Assembly (NCBI RefSeq): GCF_900114345.1 | Contig: NZ_FOZJ01000002.1 | Coordinates: 62,001 to 126,000, forward strand | Length of the DNA: 64,000 nucleotides | Source: Microbacterium sp. cf046 | GTDB lineage: Bacteria > Actinomycetota > Actinomycetes > Actinomycetales > Microbacteriaceae | Reading direction: 5' to 3' | Part shown: piece after piece, positions 9,575-17,619 of the stretch | Layout of the letters: every line of letters starts with the position of its first letter | How positions within the stretch are numbered: position 1 is the stretch's first letter | Position numbers and translations under genes: made by a program | Notes under the pieces: model-generated | Database searches by the model: none | Told to the model about the DNA's origin: nothing | What the model saw: the letters and a program-made list of their open reading frames with translations, nothing else

Positions 9575-10905
9575 TGGAGTTCATCATGCTGGGCGTGGGG
9601 CTTCTGCTCACGGTCGGAACCGGCCTGTTCGTTGCGAGCGAGTTCGCGCTCGTCAACCTCGATCGAGCTGATCTCGAGGCGCGCCGCGACGCCGGCGAAT
9701 CGCGCCTGTCGCTGACGATCAACGCGCTGCGGATCACATCCACGCACCTCTCCAGTGCGCAGCTCGGCATCACCCTCACGACCCTGCTCACGGGTTACGC
9801 GATGGAGCCGGCGATCTCGAACCTCCTCCGGCCGGTGTTCACCGCGTGGGGATGGCCGGAGAGCATCGTCTCGCCGCTCGCCGCCTTCATCGGCATCACG
9901 GTCGCGACGATCCTGTCGATGATCCTCGGCGAGCTGATCCCGAAGAACTTCGCGCTGGCGATCCCACGTCAGACCGCGAAGTTCGTCATGCCCTTCCAGG
10001 TCGCCTTCACCACTGTCTTCCGGCCGGCGATCTTCGTGCTCAACGGCAGCGCGAACGGCGTGCTGCGCCTGATCGGCGTCGAGCCCAAGGAGGAGCTCTC
10101 AGGTGCGCGCACGGCTGAGGAGCTCTCCAGCCTCGTGCGCCGATCGGCGCTCGCCGGCGTCCTCGAGGAGGACACCGCCTCGCTCCTGGATCGCAGCCTC
10201 ACGTTCGCCCGCCTGAGCGCGGCCGACGTGATGACCCCGCGCCCCAGCATCCACGCCCTCGCCGTGGACGACTCCGCGGACGACGTGATCCAGCTCGCCC
10301 GGCGCACCGGCCACAGCCGCTTCCCCGTGTACGACGATTCGATGGATGACATCGTCGGGATCGTCCATCTCAAGGCCGCGGTGGGGGTGCCGCGCGAGCG
10401 ACGCGCGGACGTTCCCGCGGCGGCGCTGGCCACCGAACCGCTGCGGGTGCCCGAGGCCGTCCACCTCGACACGCTCGTGGCGGAACTGCGCGCCCGCGGC
10501 TACCAGATGGCCATCGTGGTCGACGAGTACGGCGGCACCGCCGGTGTGGTGACCCTTGAGGATCTCGTCGAGGAGATCGTCGGCGAAGTGCTCGACGAGC
10601 ACGACCGCCGACGTGCGGGCATCGTCCGCGGCGAGGACTCGCTCACGTTCCCCGGCGACCTCCGCCCCGACGAGGTGCTCGACCGCACCGGCATCCGCAT
10701 CCCCGAGGGCGACGTGTACGACACGGTCGGCGGCTACATCATGAGCGTCCTCGAGCGGATCCCCGTCGTCGGCGACACCCTCGAGATCGAGGACGGCACG
10801 CTGGACGTGCAGCGCATGGACGGCCGTCGCGTCGACCGGGTCCGGTTCACGCCCCCGCCGATGCCCGACGAGCCCGACACGACCGAGGGCGGTGGGCGAT
10901 CGTGA
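9574..10905 (+). CDS. CNNM/HlyC-CorC family transporter with DUF21, CBS pair and CorC domain
   Basis: Membrane protein of 443 aa with the full hemolysin C/CNNM architecture: DUF21 transmembrane domain (about residues 1-190), two CBS motifs (about 205-330, including [13 protein letters not shown] and [21 protein letters not shown]) and a C-terminal CorC_HlyC domain ([17 protein letters not shown]). Family members are implicated in magnesium or cobalt efflux; haemolysis should not be inferred. The ATG at 9574 and a GTG at 9571 are both possible; the SD-like GGGGTGAT just upstream fits either. It is the first full gene of a two-gene unit, overlapping the next by GTGA, and is preceded by a coupled leader ORF. 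Confidence 0.88.
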   Translation: MEFIMLGVGLLLTVGTGLFVASEFALVNLDRADLEARRDAGESRLSLTINALRITSTHLSSAQLGITLTTLLTGYAMEPAISNLLRPVFTAWGWPESIVSPLAAFIGITVATILSMILGELIPKNFALAIPRQTAKFVMPFQVAFTTVFRPAIFVLNGSANGVLRLIGVEPKEELSGARTAEELSSLVRRSALAGVLEEDTASLLDRSLTFARLSAADVMTPRPSIHALAVDDSADDVIQLARRTGHSRFPVYDDSMDDIVGIVHLKAAVGVPRERRADVPAAALATEPLRVPEAVHLDTLVAELRARGYQMAIVVDEYGGTAGVVTLEDLVEEIVGEVLDEHDRRRAGIVRGEDSLTFPGDLRPDEVLDRTGIRIPEGDVYDTVGGYIMSVLERIPVVGDTLEIEDGTLDVQRMDGRRVDRVRFTPPPMPDEPDTTEGGGRS

Positions 10906-11957
10906 GCGACTGGGCGGGAATCGCATGGCTCATCGTGCTGCTCGCATTCAACGCGTTCTTCGTCGGCGCCGAGTTCGCCGTCATCTCCGCGCGACGCTCG
11001 CAGATCGAGCCGCTCGCCGAGCGCGGCTCGCGGGCGGCCAAGACCGCGCTCTACGCGATGGAGCACGCGACGCTCATGCTGGCGACCAGTCAGCTGGGCA
11101 TCACGATCTGCTCGCTGCTCATCCTGAACGTCTCCGAGCCGGCGATCCACCATCTGCTGGCGGAACCGCTCGCACTGACCGGTCTCGCCGAGGGCACGGT
11201 GGATGTCATCGCATTCCTGGTGGCGCTCGTGCTCGTCTCGTACCTCCACGTCGTGTTCGGCGAGATGGTGCCGAAGAACCTCGCGTTCTCCGTGCCCGAT
11301 CGCGCCGTGCTCATGCTCGCGACCCCGCTCGTGTGGGTCTCGCGCCTGTTCCACCCGGTGATCGTCGCGTTGAACTGGATCGCCAACCACGCGGTGCGAC
11401 TCTTCGGCGTCGAACCGAAGGATGAGGCCGCATCGACGTTCACGCTCGAAGAGGTCACGACGATCGTGAACCAGTCGCGCATCGAGGGGGTCCTCGACGA
11501 CGCGGCGGGGACGCTCTCCGCCGCGCTCGAGTTCACCGACAAGCAGGCGAAGGACATCGCGGTGCCGCTGACGCAGCTCGTGACGCTTCCGGAGTCCGTC
11601 ACGCCCGACGAGATCGAGCGTTCGGTCGCAAGGCACGGCTTCTCCCGCTACGTGATCGTGGATGCCGAGGGGATCCCGCTCGGCTACGTGCACCTCAAGG
11701 ACATCCTCCGCGCGGCTGAGGGCCCCGACGCCTCGACGGACGTGGTCCGGCCGATCCCGCGCAAGCGCATCCACCAGATGGTGCCCGTACTCGAAGACAC
11801 CGACCTCGAGGACGCGCTCGCGCTGATGCGACGGGCAGGCCGCCATCTCGCGCAGGTGCGCGACGAGAACGGCGACACCACCGCGGTCCTGTTCCTCGAG
11901 GACATCATCGAGGAGCTCATCGGCGAGGTGCGGGACGCCACCCGACGTCGCGCCTGA
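10902..11957 (+). CDS. CNNM-type transporter, DUF21 plus CBS pair, no CorC domain
   Basis: Paralogue of the preceding gene, 351 aa. It has a DUF21 membrane domain (about residues 1-180, with GEMVPKNLAF) and a CBS pair (about 195-340), but stops right after LFLEDIIEELIGEVRD, so the C-terminal CorC_HlyC domain of its partner is absent. Start GTG overlaps the previous stop (GTGA), so the two are co-translated and may form a heteromer; that is inference. In actinobacteria such tandem DUF21-CBS pairs are common. The stop codon lies inside the left arm of a strong hairpin shared with the convergent oxidoreductase gene. Confidence 0.87.
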   Translation: MSDWAGIAWLIVLLAFNAFFVGAEFAVISARRSQIEPLAERGSRAAKTALYAMEHATLMLATSQLGITICSLLILNVSEPAIHHLLAEPLALTGLAEGTVDVIAFLVALVLVSYLHVVFGEMVPKNLAFSVPDRAVLMLATPLVWVSRLFHPVIVALNWIANHAVRLFGVEPKDEAASTFTLEEVTTIVNQSRIEGVLDDAAGTLSAALEFTDKQAKDIAVPLTQLVTLPESVTPDEIERSVARHGFSRYVIVDAEGIPLGYVHLKDILRAAEGPDASTDVVRPIPRKRIHQMVPVLEDTDLEDALALMRRAGRHLAQVRDENGDTTAVLFLEDIIEELIGEVRDATRRRA

Positions 11958-11976
11958 GCCGCTCCGGGCTCAGGCG
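11951..11976. terminator. Bidirectional hairpin containing both convergent stop codons
   Basis: Perfect 10-bp stem CGCCTGAGCC (11951-11960) / GGCTCAGGCG (11967-11976) with a 6-nt loop. The TGA of the upstream CNNM gene (11955-11957) lies in the left arm and the stop of the oppositely oriented oxidoreductase (11970-11972) in the right arm. No T-tract follows on either strand, so termination efficiency is uncertain. Confidence 0.7.
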
Positions 11977-13037
11977 GGGCGCGCGCGGAGGTACTGCTTA
12001 GGCCAGTAGTCGATCTCGACCCCGAGCTCGGATGCCGCACGCAGCGCGAAGTGCGGATCGCGCAGCCATTCGCGGCCCGCCATGACGGCGTCGGCCTGGC
12101 CCTCCGCGATCAGCCGCTCGGCCTGGACGGCGCCGGTGATGAGACCGACCGCGCTGACCGGTACGCCCGCGCCCTGGCGGACGGCCGAGGCGAAGCCGAC
12201 CTGATATCCGGGGCCGGGGACGATGCTCTGGTGCGCCACGAGCCCGCCGCTGGAGATGTCGAACAGGTCGGCGCCGTGCTCGGAGGCCCACCCGGCGACG
12301 GTCGTGGTCTCCTCGATGCTCCACCCGCCCGGGGCCCAGTCGGATGCCGAGAACCGCACGAACAGCACGACGTCGGGGGCCGCATCCCGCACCGCATCGA
12401 CGATCCGCAGCAGCAGGCGGGCGCGATTCTCGAGCGGACCGCCGTACTCGTCTTCGCGCTGATTGGACAGCGGAGAGAGGAACTGGTGCAGCAGGTAGCC
12501 GTGGGCCGCGTGGATCTCGATGACCTGGAACCCGGCGTCGACCGCGCGACGCGCTGCGGCGGCGAAGTCGCGGACTGTCGCGTCGATGCCCGCGATGTCC
12601 AGCGCGACCGGCTCGGCGAATCCGTCGAAGGCCATCGCGGAGGGGGCGAGCGTCGGCCATCCGCCCTCGTCGATCCCGACGGAGCCGCGGCGGCCGGAGA
12701 ACGGCGACCACGTGGACGCCTTGCGTCCGGCGTGAGCGAGCTGGACACCGGCCAGCGCGCCGCGAGCCCGGATCGCGGCGGCGATCGGCGCCCACGCGTC
12801 GCGCTGTGCGTCGGTCCACAGGCCCGTGTCCTCCGGCGAGATCCGCGCGGCGGGTGACACCGCCGTCGCTTCGGCCATCACGACCCCGGCGCCGCCGGAC
12901 GCGAACTGGGCGAGGTGGGTGTGATGCCACTCCTGCGGCACGCCGTCGGTCGCGCTGTACTGGCACATCGGCGCGACCCAGAGGCGGTTGCGTGCGGTCA
13001 GCCCGCGCAGGGTGACGGGGGAGAACAGGGTGCTCAT
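11970..13037 (-). CDS. NADH:flavin oxidoreductase, Old Yellow Enzyme family (YqjM-like)
   Basis: FMN-dependent TIM-barrel ene-reductase of 355 aa, most like the YqjM/NADPH dehydrogenase class that reduces activated C=C bonds. Visible motifs are the N-terminal NRLWVAPMCQYSATDG (with the Cys typical of YqjM-type enzymes that tunes FMN), the substrate-anion pair HAAHGYLLHQFLSP and NQREDEYGGPLENRARLLL, and the C-terminal phosphate-binding AVMAGREWLRDP. ATG at 13037 has GGAG 8 nt upstream; an earlier in-frame ATG (13070) would overlap the divergent promoter. Natural substrate unknown; such enzymes often handle electrophilic stress. Confidence 0.9.
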   Translation of the reverse strand: MSTLFSPVTLRGLTARNRLWVAPMCQYSATDGVPQEWHHTHLAQFASGGAGVVMAEATAVSPAARISPEDTGLWTDAQRDAWAPIAAAIRARGALAGVQLAHAGRKASTWSPFSGRRGSVGIDEGGWPTLAPSAMAFDGFAEPVALDIAGIDATVRDFAAAARRAVDAGFQVIEIHAAHGYLLHQFLSPLSNQREDEYGGPLENRARLLLRIVDAVRDAAPDVVLFVRFSASDWAPGGWSIEETTTVAGWASEHGADLFDISSGGLVAHQSIVPGPGYQVGFASAVRQGAGVPVSAVGLITGAVQAERLIAEGQADAVMAGREWLRDPHFALRAASELGVEIDYWPKQYLRARPA

Positions 13038-13068
13038 CGATTGCTCCAGCGCGGGTAGGGTGTCGGGC

Positions 13069-13908
13069 ATGGTCGGCTCGTGGACGGTGCAGGATGCGGC
13101 GCGCGTCCTGCGGAGGCCAACCGCCGCCGACGACAAGTATTCCCGCGGCGTGCTCGGCGTGCGCACCGGATCGGACGCCTACCCGGGTGCGGCAGTGCTC
13201 GGAGTGGAGGCGGCCTGGCGGACCGGACTGGGGATGGTGCGGTACCTCGGACCCTCGGTACCGACCTCCCTGGTGCTGCAGAGATGCCCCGAGACCGTCA
13301 CCGTCGACGGGCGGGTTCAGGCGTGGCTGATCGGATCGGGGACTGATGCCTCCGCCCGGACGGACGCCGACACCGACGCCCTGCGCACTGTGCTCTCCTC
13401 GCCCGAACCGGTCGTGGTCGACGCGGGCGCACTCGATCTCGCGCCGGATGCGAGTGCTCCGATCATCGTGACCCCCCACGCCCGCGAGCACGCCCGGCTC
13501 CGGTCGATCCTCGGCCTCGCCGAGGTCGCCCCGGGGGCGGATGCCGAACGAGCGGCATCCGCCGTCGAAACTGCCGCCGCGCTCGGCGGCACGGTCGTGC
13601 TCAAGGGATCGGTCACGATCGTCGCAGCTGCGAACGGCTGGGTCACGAGCGTGTCGGCGGGGACGCCATGGCTGGCGACCGCCGGGACGGGCGATGTGCT
13701 CGCGGGTGCGATCGGGGCAGTCGTCGCGGGCGCCGGAGCGGGCGCCGCGGGCGACCTCGGCCGGCTCGCGGCCGCAGGCGTCTGGCTGCACGGCCGCGCG
13801 GGCGCCCTCGCGGCGGCGGAGTTCGGCCCCGCGGGCGGCCCGCTCACGGCGAGCGATGTGGCGGCCGCCCTGCCGCGGGCGGTGGCGGAGGCGCTCGCGA
13901 CGCGCTGA
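13069..13908 (+). CDS. nnrD: ADP-dependent NAD(P)H-hydrate dehydratase
   Basis: Metabolite-repair enzyme of 279 aa that dehydrates S-NAD(P)HX back to NAD(P)H using ADP. It has the ribokinase-like fold markers of the family: KYSRGVLGVRTGS near the N-terminus, ITPHAREHARL-like sequence mid-chain and the nucleotide-binding AGTGDVLAGAIGAVVAGAGAG towards the C-terminus. The NnrE epimerase domain often fused to it is absent, and no nnrE is seen nearby. The ATG at 13069 has TAGGGT (13056-13061) 7 nt upstream, indicating a leaderless message. Only 31 bp separate it from the divergent oxidoreductase. Confidence 0.88.
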   Translation: MVGSWTVQDAARVLRRPTAADDKYSRGVLGVRTGSDAYPGAAVLGVEAAWRTGLGMVRYLGPSVPTSLVLQRCPETVTVDGRVQAWLIGSGTDASARTDADTDALRTVLSSPEPVVVDAGALDLAPDASAPIIVTPHAREHARLRSILGLAEVAPGADAERAASAVETAAALGGTVVLKGSVTIVAAANGWVTSVSAGTPWLATAGTGDVLAGAIGAVVAGAGAGAAGDLGRLAAAGVWLHGRAGALAAAEFGPAGGPLTASDVAAALPRAVAEALATR

Positions 13909-13971
13909 CCGCTGTCGTCGGCGCAGCACCCCCGCGCGGGCCACACGTCGCCGGCCACCTAGAATCGACGA

Positions 13972-15192
13972 GTGTCGAGGCGGGCGGTGCTGTGGATCGC
14001 TTTCGCGATCGTCCACGTCGCCGTCGCCGTCCTCGGCTTCGTGCTGCCGAACCAGCCGATGGGCGACGTCCACAACGTCTACGACCCGTGGTCGACCGCG
14101 GCGATCTCGGGCCATGGCATCGTCGGGATCACCGAGACGTGGGTGTACCCGCAGCTGGCGCTCGTGCCGATGGTGCTCGCGCAGGGGCTGGCCTGGATCG
14201 CAGGGTACGAGGTCGCATGGGCGATCCTGGTCACGCTGATCGACGCGCTCGCGTTCGCGGTCCTCATCGGAACGGCGCGGTCCGCCGGCCGCAGGACCGC
14301 GGCCTGGTACTGGCTCGCGTTCATCGCGCTCCTCGGACCGGTCGGCATGTACCGGCTCGACGGCATCACCGTGCCGCTCGCGCTCGCAGGCTGTCTGTGG
14401 CTGGTGGGTCGTCCGTGGCTGGGCTCGATCCTGCTGGCGGTCGCCACGTGGATCAAGGTGTGGCCGGCAGCCCTCCTGGCGGCGGCCGTGATCGCGGTGC
14501 GGCGGAGGTTCGCCGTCATCGGCGGCGCGCTCGCGGTCTCCGTCGCGACGCTCGCGGTGGTGTTCGCCGCGGGCGGCGGAGCCCACGCCTTCGGCTTCAT
14601 CACCGACCAGGCCGATCGCGGGCTCCAGCTGGAGGCCCCAGTCAGCGCGTGGTACCTCTGGCGCGCCGTGTTCGGCATCCCGGGGTCGTACATCTACTAC
14701 GACAACGACCTTCTGACCTTCCAGGTCGCCGGGCCTGCCGTGGACGTCGTGATCTCGGTCATGACGCCGCTGCTGGTGATCGCCGTCGCCGGCATCGCCG
14801 GCCTCGGGGCATACCGCGCCTGGCACGGCGCGAGCTTCGTGAGGCTCTTCCCGCCGCTCGGACTCGCCCTCGTGCTCGCCTTCATCCTCTTCAACAAGGT
14901 CGGCTCCCCGCAGTACATGACCTGGATCATCGCGCCCCTCGTCGTCGGCCTCGTGGTCGACCGTCACCGGTGGTGGGGGCCAGCGTCACTGGGACTGGCG
15001 ATCGCCCTGCTCACCCAGATCGTCTACCCGCTCGTGTACTGGCAGCTGCTGGATGCCGAGCTGCTGCCGGCCATCCTGCTGACGCTTCGCAATCTCCTCA
15101 TCGGCGTGCTTCTGGTCTGGGCCGTCGTGCGAGTCGGCAGCGTCCCGCGTCGCACGCCCACCCTCCTTCGCACCGCAGCCATCCACCCCTGA
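13972..15192 (+). CDS. Polytopic membrane glycosyltransferase, GT87-like (DUF2029)
   Basis: Integral membrane protein of 406 aa with about 10 hydrophobic segments. The pattern of an early periplasmic loop with acidic residues (DVHNVYDPWS), KVWPAALL-type juxtamembrane sequence and a late NKVGSPQYMTWI segment matches GT87/DUF2029 glycosyltransferases, which use polyprenyl-phosphate sugars to mannosylate or arabinosylate cell-envelope glycolipids. The acceptor and sugar are unknown. GTG start; TAGAAT (13960-13965) lies 6 nt upstream. Next gene begins 13 bp downstream with its own SD, so they may be co-transcribed. Family call moderately confident. Confidence 0.72.
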   Translation: MSRRAVLWIAFAIVHVAVAVLGFVLPNQPMGDVHNVYDPWSTAAISGHGIVGITETWVYPQLALVPMVLAQGLAWIAGYEVAWAILVTLIDALAFAVLIGTARSAGRRTAAWYWLAFIALLGPVGMYRLDGITVPLALAGCLWLVGRPWLGSILLAVATWIKVWPAALLAAAVIAVRRRFAVIGGALAVSVATLAVVFAAGGGAHAFGFITDQADRGLQLEAPVSAWYLWRAVFGIPGSYIYYDNDLLTFQVAGPAVDVVISVMTPLLVIAVAGIAGLGAYRAWHGASFVRLFPPLGLALVLAFILFNKVGSPQYMTWIIAPLVVGLVVDRHRWWGPASLGLAIALLTQIVYPLVYWQLLDAELLPAILLTLRNLLIGVLLVWAVVRVGSVPRRTPTLLRTAAIHP

Positions 15193-15205
15193 TCCGGAGG
15201 TCGTC

Positions 15206-15562
15206 ATGCTCATCGCCTTCTCCGTCGCACCCAGCGGCGCGCCGCGCGATCCCGTACCGTCATCGCCGGGATCCGCCGACGCCTCGGTGCACGATGCGGT
15301 GGCCGCGGCGGTGCGGGTCGTCCGCGATTCGGGTCTGCCGCATCGCACCACCTCGATGTTCACCGAGCTCGAGGGGGAGTGGGACGAGGTGTTCGACGTC
15401 GTCAAGCGGGCGACCGAAGCGGTCCTGCCGTTCGGTTCGCGCGTCTCGCTCGTGCTGAAGGCCGACATCCGGCCCGGATGGACGGGCGAGCTCGACGGCA
15501 AGGTGGAGCGTCTCGAACGCGCGCTCGGCACTGCGCCGATCGGTGATTCCGACGCGGTCTAA
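15206..15562 (+). CDS. MTH1187 family thiamine-binding-type protein (DUF77)
   Basis: Small cytoplasmic protein of 118 aa with a ferredoxin-like alpha/beta fold pattern. It carries the family landmarks LIAFSVAPSG, HRTTSMFTELEGEWDEVFDVVKRA and SRVSLVLKADIRPG. Relatives such as the YkoF-like/DUF77 group bind thiamine or its pyrimidine moiety; enzymatic activity is not known. GGAGG ends about 6 nt upstream of the ATG. It probably shares a transcript with the preceding glycosyltransferase (13-bp gap). No thiamine riboswitch is visible upstream. Confidence 0.78.
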   Translation: MLIAFSVAPSGAPRDPVPSSPGSADASVHDAVAAAVRVVRDSGLPHRTTSMFTELEGEWDEVFDVVKRATEAVLPFGSRVSLVLKADIRPGWTGELDGKVERLERALGTAPIGDSDAV

Positions 15563-15580
15563 CCCACGGAACCACAAGCT

Positions 15581-15594
15581 TCGAATCGATTCGA
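15581..15594. promoter_or_regulatory. 14-bp perfect palindrome, candidate operator of the MFS gene
   Basis: TCGAATCGATTCGA is a perfect 14-bp palindrome, unusually AT-rich for this genome, and overlaps the -35 region (TCGACA, 15591-15596) of the MFS promoter. The position fits a repressor site. The regulator is not encoded next to it. Confidence 0.5.
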
Positions 15595-15619
15595 CAGGAT
15601 GCCGCATCCCGGCTAGCAT
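15591..15619 (+). promoter_or_regulatory. MFS promoter containing a 17-nt element shared with the metY promoter
   Basis: -35 TCGACA (15591-15596), 17-nt spacer, -10 TAGCAT (15614-15619). The -35 and spacer include GACAGGATGCCGCATCC (15593-15609), identical to a site at the metY promoter. Its core GGATGC-C-GCATCC is palindromic, a typical operator geometry between -35 and -10. Confidence 0.55.
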
Positions 15620-15625
15620 GACGGG

Positions 15626-16843
15626 GTGACCTCCTCGAATCCCACGAGGGGTGCGGCGATGTGGGCGCTCCTCTCCCTCGCCATCGGCAGCTTCGGCATC
15701 GGCATGACAGAGTTCGTCGTCATGGGGCTGCTGCCGAACATCGCGGCCGACGTGCTCCCTGCGCCGTGGGCCGTGGACCAGGGCGCCGCGATCGCGCAGA
15801 CCGGCTGGCTCATCACCCTGTACGCGCTCGGCGTCGTCGTCGGCGCGCCGCTGATCGCCGGGTCGGTCGCGAAGTACCCGCGCCACCGGGTGATGATCGC
15901 CCTCGCGCTGGCGCTCACGCTCTTCAACGGACTGACCGTGATCCTGCCGACGTTCGAACTCGTCGCGGCGTCCCGCTTCCTGGCGGGCCTTCCGCACGGC
16001 GCGTACTTCGGGATCGGCGCGCTCGTGGCTGCCGACGTCCTCGGTCCGGGCAATCGCGCCAAGGGCGTCGCCTTCGTGCTGACCGGTCTGACCCTGGCCA
16101 ACGTCGTCGGGGTACCGCTCGGCACGTTCCTCGGTCAGCAGGTGGGCTGGCGTGCGGCGTTCATGGTCGTCACGGCGATCTTCGCGACCGCGACGGTGTG
16201 CATCGCGTTCTTCGTGCCGCCGCACCCCGGCGAACCCGGCCGCACGCTGAGGGCCGAGCTCGGGGTGTTCCGCATCGGGCAGGTGTGGCTCGCGCTCGGG
16301 ATCGGGGCGATCGGCTTCGGCGGGTTCTTCGCGGTCTACAGCTACGTCGCGCCGCTGGTCACCGACGTCGCGGGCTCGCCCGCGTGGGTCGTGCCGATCG
16401 TACTGGTGCTGATGGGGATCGGGATGACGATCGGCAACCTCGTCGGCGGCCACCTCGCGGACGTCAACCTCGGGCGCACCCTCGTCGGCGGTCTCGGCGC
16501 GCTCGCGGCCGTCCTCGTGCTGCTCGCCCTGACCGCGCAGTGGATCTTCGCCCTGGGCTTCTTCGTGCTCGCGACCGGCTTCGTCTCGTCGATGCTGAGC
16601 CCGACGATCCAGACTCGGCTCATGGACGTCGCCGAGGACAACCAGTCGATCGCCGCCGCCCTCAACCACTCAGCCCTGAACGTCGGCAACGCGCTCGGCG
16701 CGTTCCTCGGCGGTGTCGCCATCGCATTCGGACTCGGATTCGTCGGCTCCGTGTGGGTCGGCGTGGGTCTGACCCTCGTCGGAATCGCGATCGCGCTCGT
16801 CAGCCTTCGCCTGGATCGGTCGAGGGCGCTGATCCCCGCCTAG
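15626..16843 (+). CDS. MFS transporter, DHA1 family (AraJ/SotB-like)
   Basis: Twelve-helix major facilitator of 405 aa. The first helix FGIGMTEFVVMGLLPNIAADV is the family hallmark of AraJ/SotB/YdhP-like exporters, and the loop 2-3 and helix 5 motifs are present (GLTLANVVGVPLGTFLGQQVGWR). Members export sugars, amphenicols or metabolites; substrate unknown. GTG start, TAGCAT (15614-15619) 6 nt upstream. The promoter carries a 14-bp palindrome and a 17-nt element also present at metY, so the gene is probably regulated. A three-codon ATG ACG GGG TGA at 15618 overlaps the start but is likely incidental. Confidence 0.87.
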   Translation: MTSSNPTRGAAMWALLSLAIGSFGIGMTEFVVMGLLPNIAADVLPAPWAVDQGAAIAQTGWLITLYALGVVVGAPLIAGSVAKYPRHRVMIALALALTLFNGLTVILPTFELVAASRFLAGLPHGAYFGIGALVAADVLGPGNRAKGVAFVLTGLTLANVVGVPLGTFLGQQVGWRAAFMVVTAIFATATVCIAFFVPPHPGEPGRTLRAELGVFRIGQVWLALGIGAIGFGGFFAVYSYVAPLVTDVAGSPAWVVPIVLVLMGIGMTIGNLVGGHLADVNLGRTLVGGLGALAAVLVLLALTAQWIFALGFFVLATGFVSSMLSPTIQTRLMDVAEDNQSIAAALNHSALNVGNALGAFLGGVAIAFGLGFVGSVWVGVGLTLVGIAIALVSLRLDRSRALIPA

Positions 16844-16852
16844 AGTGGTGGC

Positions 16853-17611
16853 GTGCCAGAGCCATCACCCGGCGACCGCGCTCTGCGGGCGCTCGCCGAT
16901 GCCGTGGGGGAGTCCCGGCCACGTCGTGCGGGAGACGCAACGGATCCCGACGTGCCCGTGGCCGCGACCGTCGTGATCCTGCGCGACACCGGCGGTGGGC
17001 CGGAAGTCCTGATGATCGAGCGTCCGGATCGGGGATCGTTCGCCGGCGCCTGGGTCTTCCCCGGAGGCAAGCTCGAGCCCGCCGACGGCGACCCCCTCGA
17101 TGAGTTCGGCGCAGCGCGTCGTGCTGCCGCGCGGGAGACGTGGGAGGAGACCGGTCTGCGCTTGGATGCCGCCTCCCTCGCTCCGCTCTCCTGCTGGGAT
17201 CCGCCGCCTGGGCTCGCGCTCCGGATCCGCACATGGTTCTTCCTCGCCACGGATCCGGGCGGGGCGCAGACGCTCGCCCCCGACGAGGTCATCGCCGCCC
17301 GGTGGGTCCGTCCGGCCGTGATGCTCGAACGACACGCGCGTGGCGAGGTCACGCTCTACCCGCCGACGTGGGTGACGCTGCACGAGCTCGCCCCGCAGTC
17401 CGACGCGGCCGCGATGCTGGCGGATGCCCGCGTCGGCGGCGTCCGCCGCTACGAGAGCGTGGCGCGCCGAGGAGCCGCCGGACCCATGCTGCTGTGGCAG
17501 GGCGACGCCGAGTACGAAGAGACCGACGATCGATCCGGCCGGCTGGATCCGGCATCCCGCCATCGCCTCGAAATGGCGGCCCTGCCCTGGGTGTACACCC
17601 GAACCGGCTGA
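16853..17611 (+). CDS. Nudix hydrolase, NUDT19-like
   Basis: Protein of 252 aa with a Nudix domain starting near residue 35. The box is extended: GGKLEPADGDPLDEF followed by RAAARETWEETGL, supplying the REXXEEXG catalytic core; the insert between G and E is typical of the NUDT19/RNA-decapping-like subgroup acting on CoA-type or other large diphosphates. Substrate cannot be assigned. GTG start; TAGAGT (16841-16846) sits 6 nt upstream and its first three bases are the stop codon of the MFS gene, so this gene appears independently transcribed. Converges with metX 8 bp away. Confidence 0.85.
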   Translation: MPEPSPGDRALRALADAVGESRPRRAGDATDPDVPVAATVVILRDTGGGPEVLMIERPDRGSFAGAWVFPGGKLEPADGDPLDEFGAARRAAARETWEETGLRLDAASLAPLSCWDPPPGLALRIRTWFFLATDPGGAQTLAPDEVIAARWVRPAVMLERHARGEVTLYPPTWVTLHELAPQSDAAAMLADARVGGVRRYESVARRGAAGPMLLWQGDAEYEETDDRSGRLDPASRHRLEMAALPWVYTRTG

Positions 17612-17619
17612 GCGCCGGG

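Noticed and set aside
13536..13563. Perfect 11-bp hairpin inside nnrD (GGCGGATGCCG/CGGCATCCGCC)
   Set aside because: Lies within a conserved coding region; explained by Asp-Ala and Ala-Ser codons using the over-used hexamer, with no sign of termination.
11998..14967. 989-codon minus-strand frame across the oxidoreductase, nnrD and the GT87-like gene
   Set aside because: Arg/Gly/Asp-rich shadow frame with no recognisable domain, conflicting with three well-supported genes.
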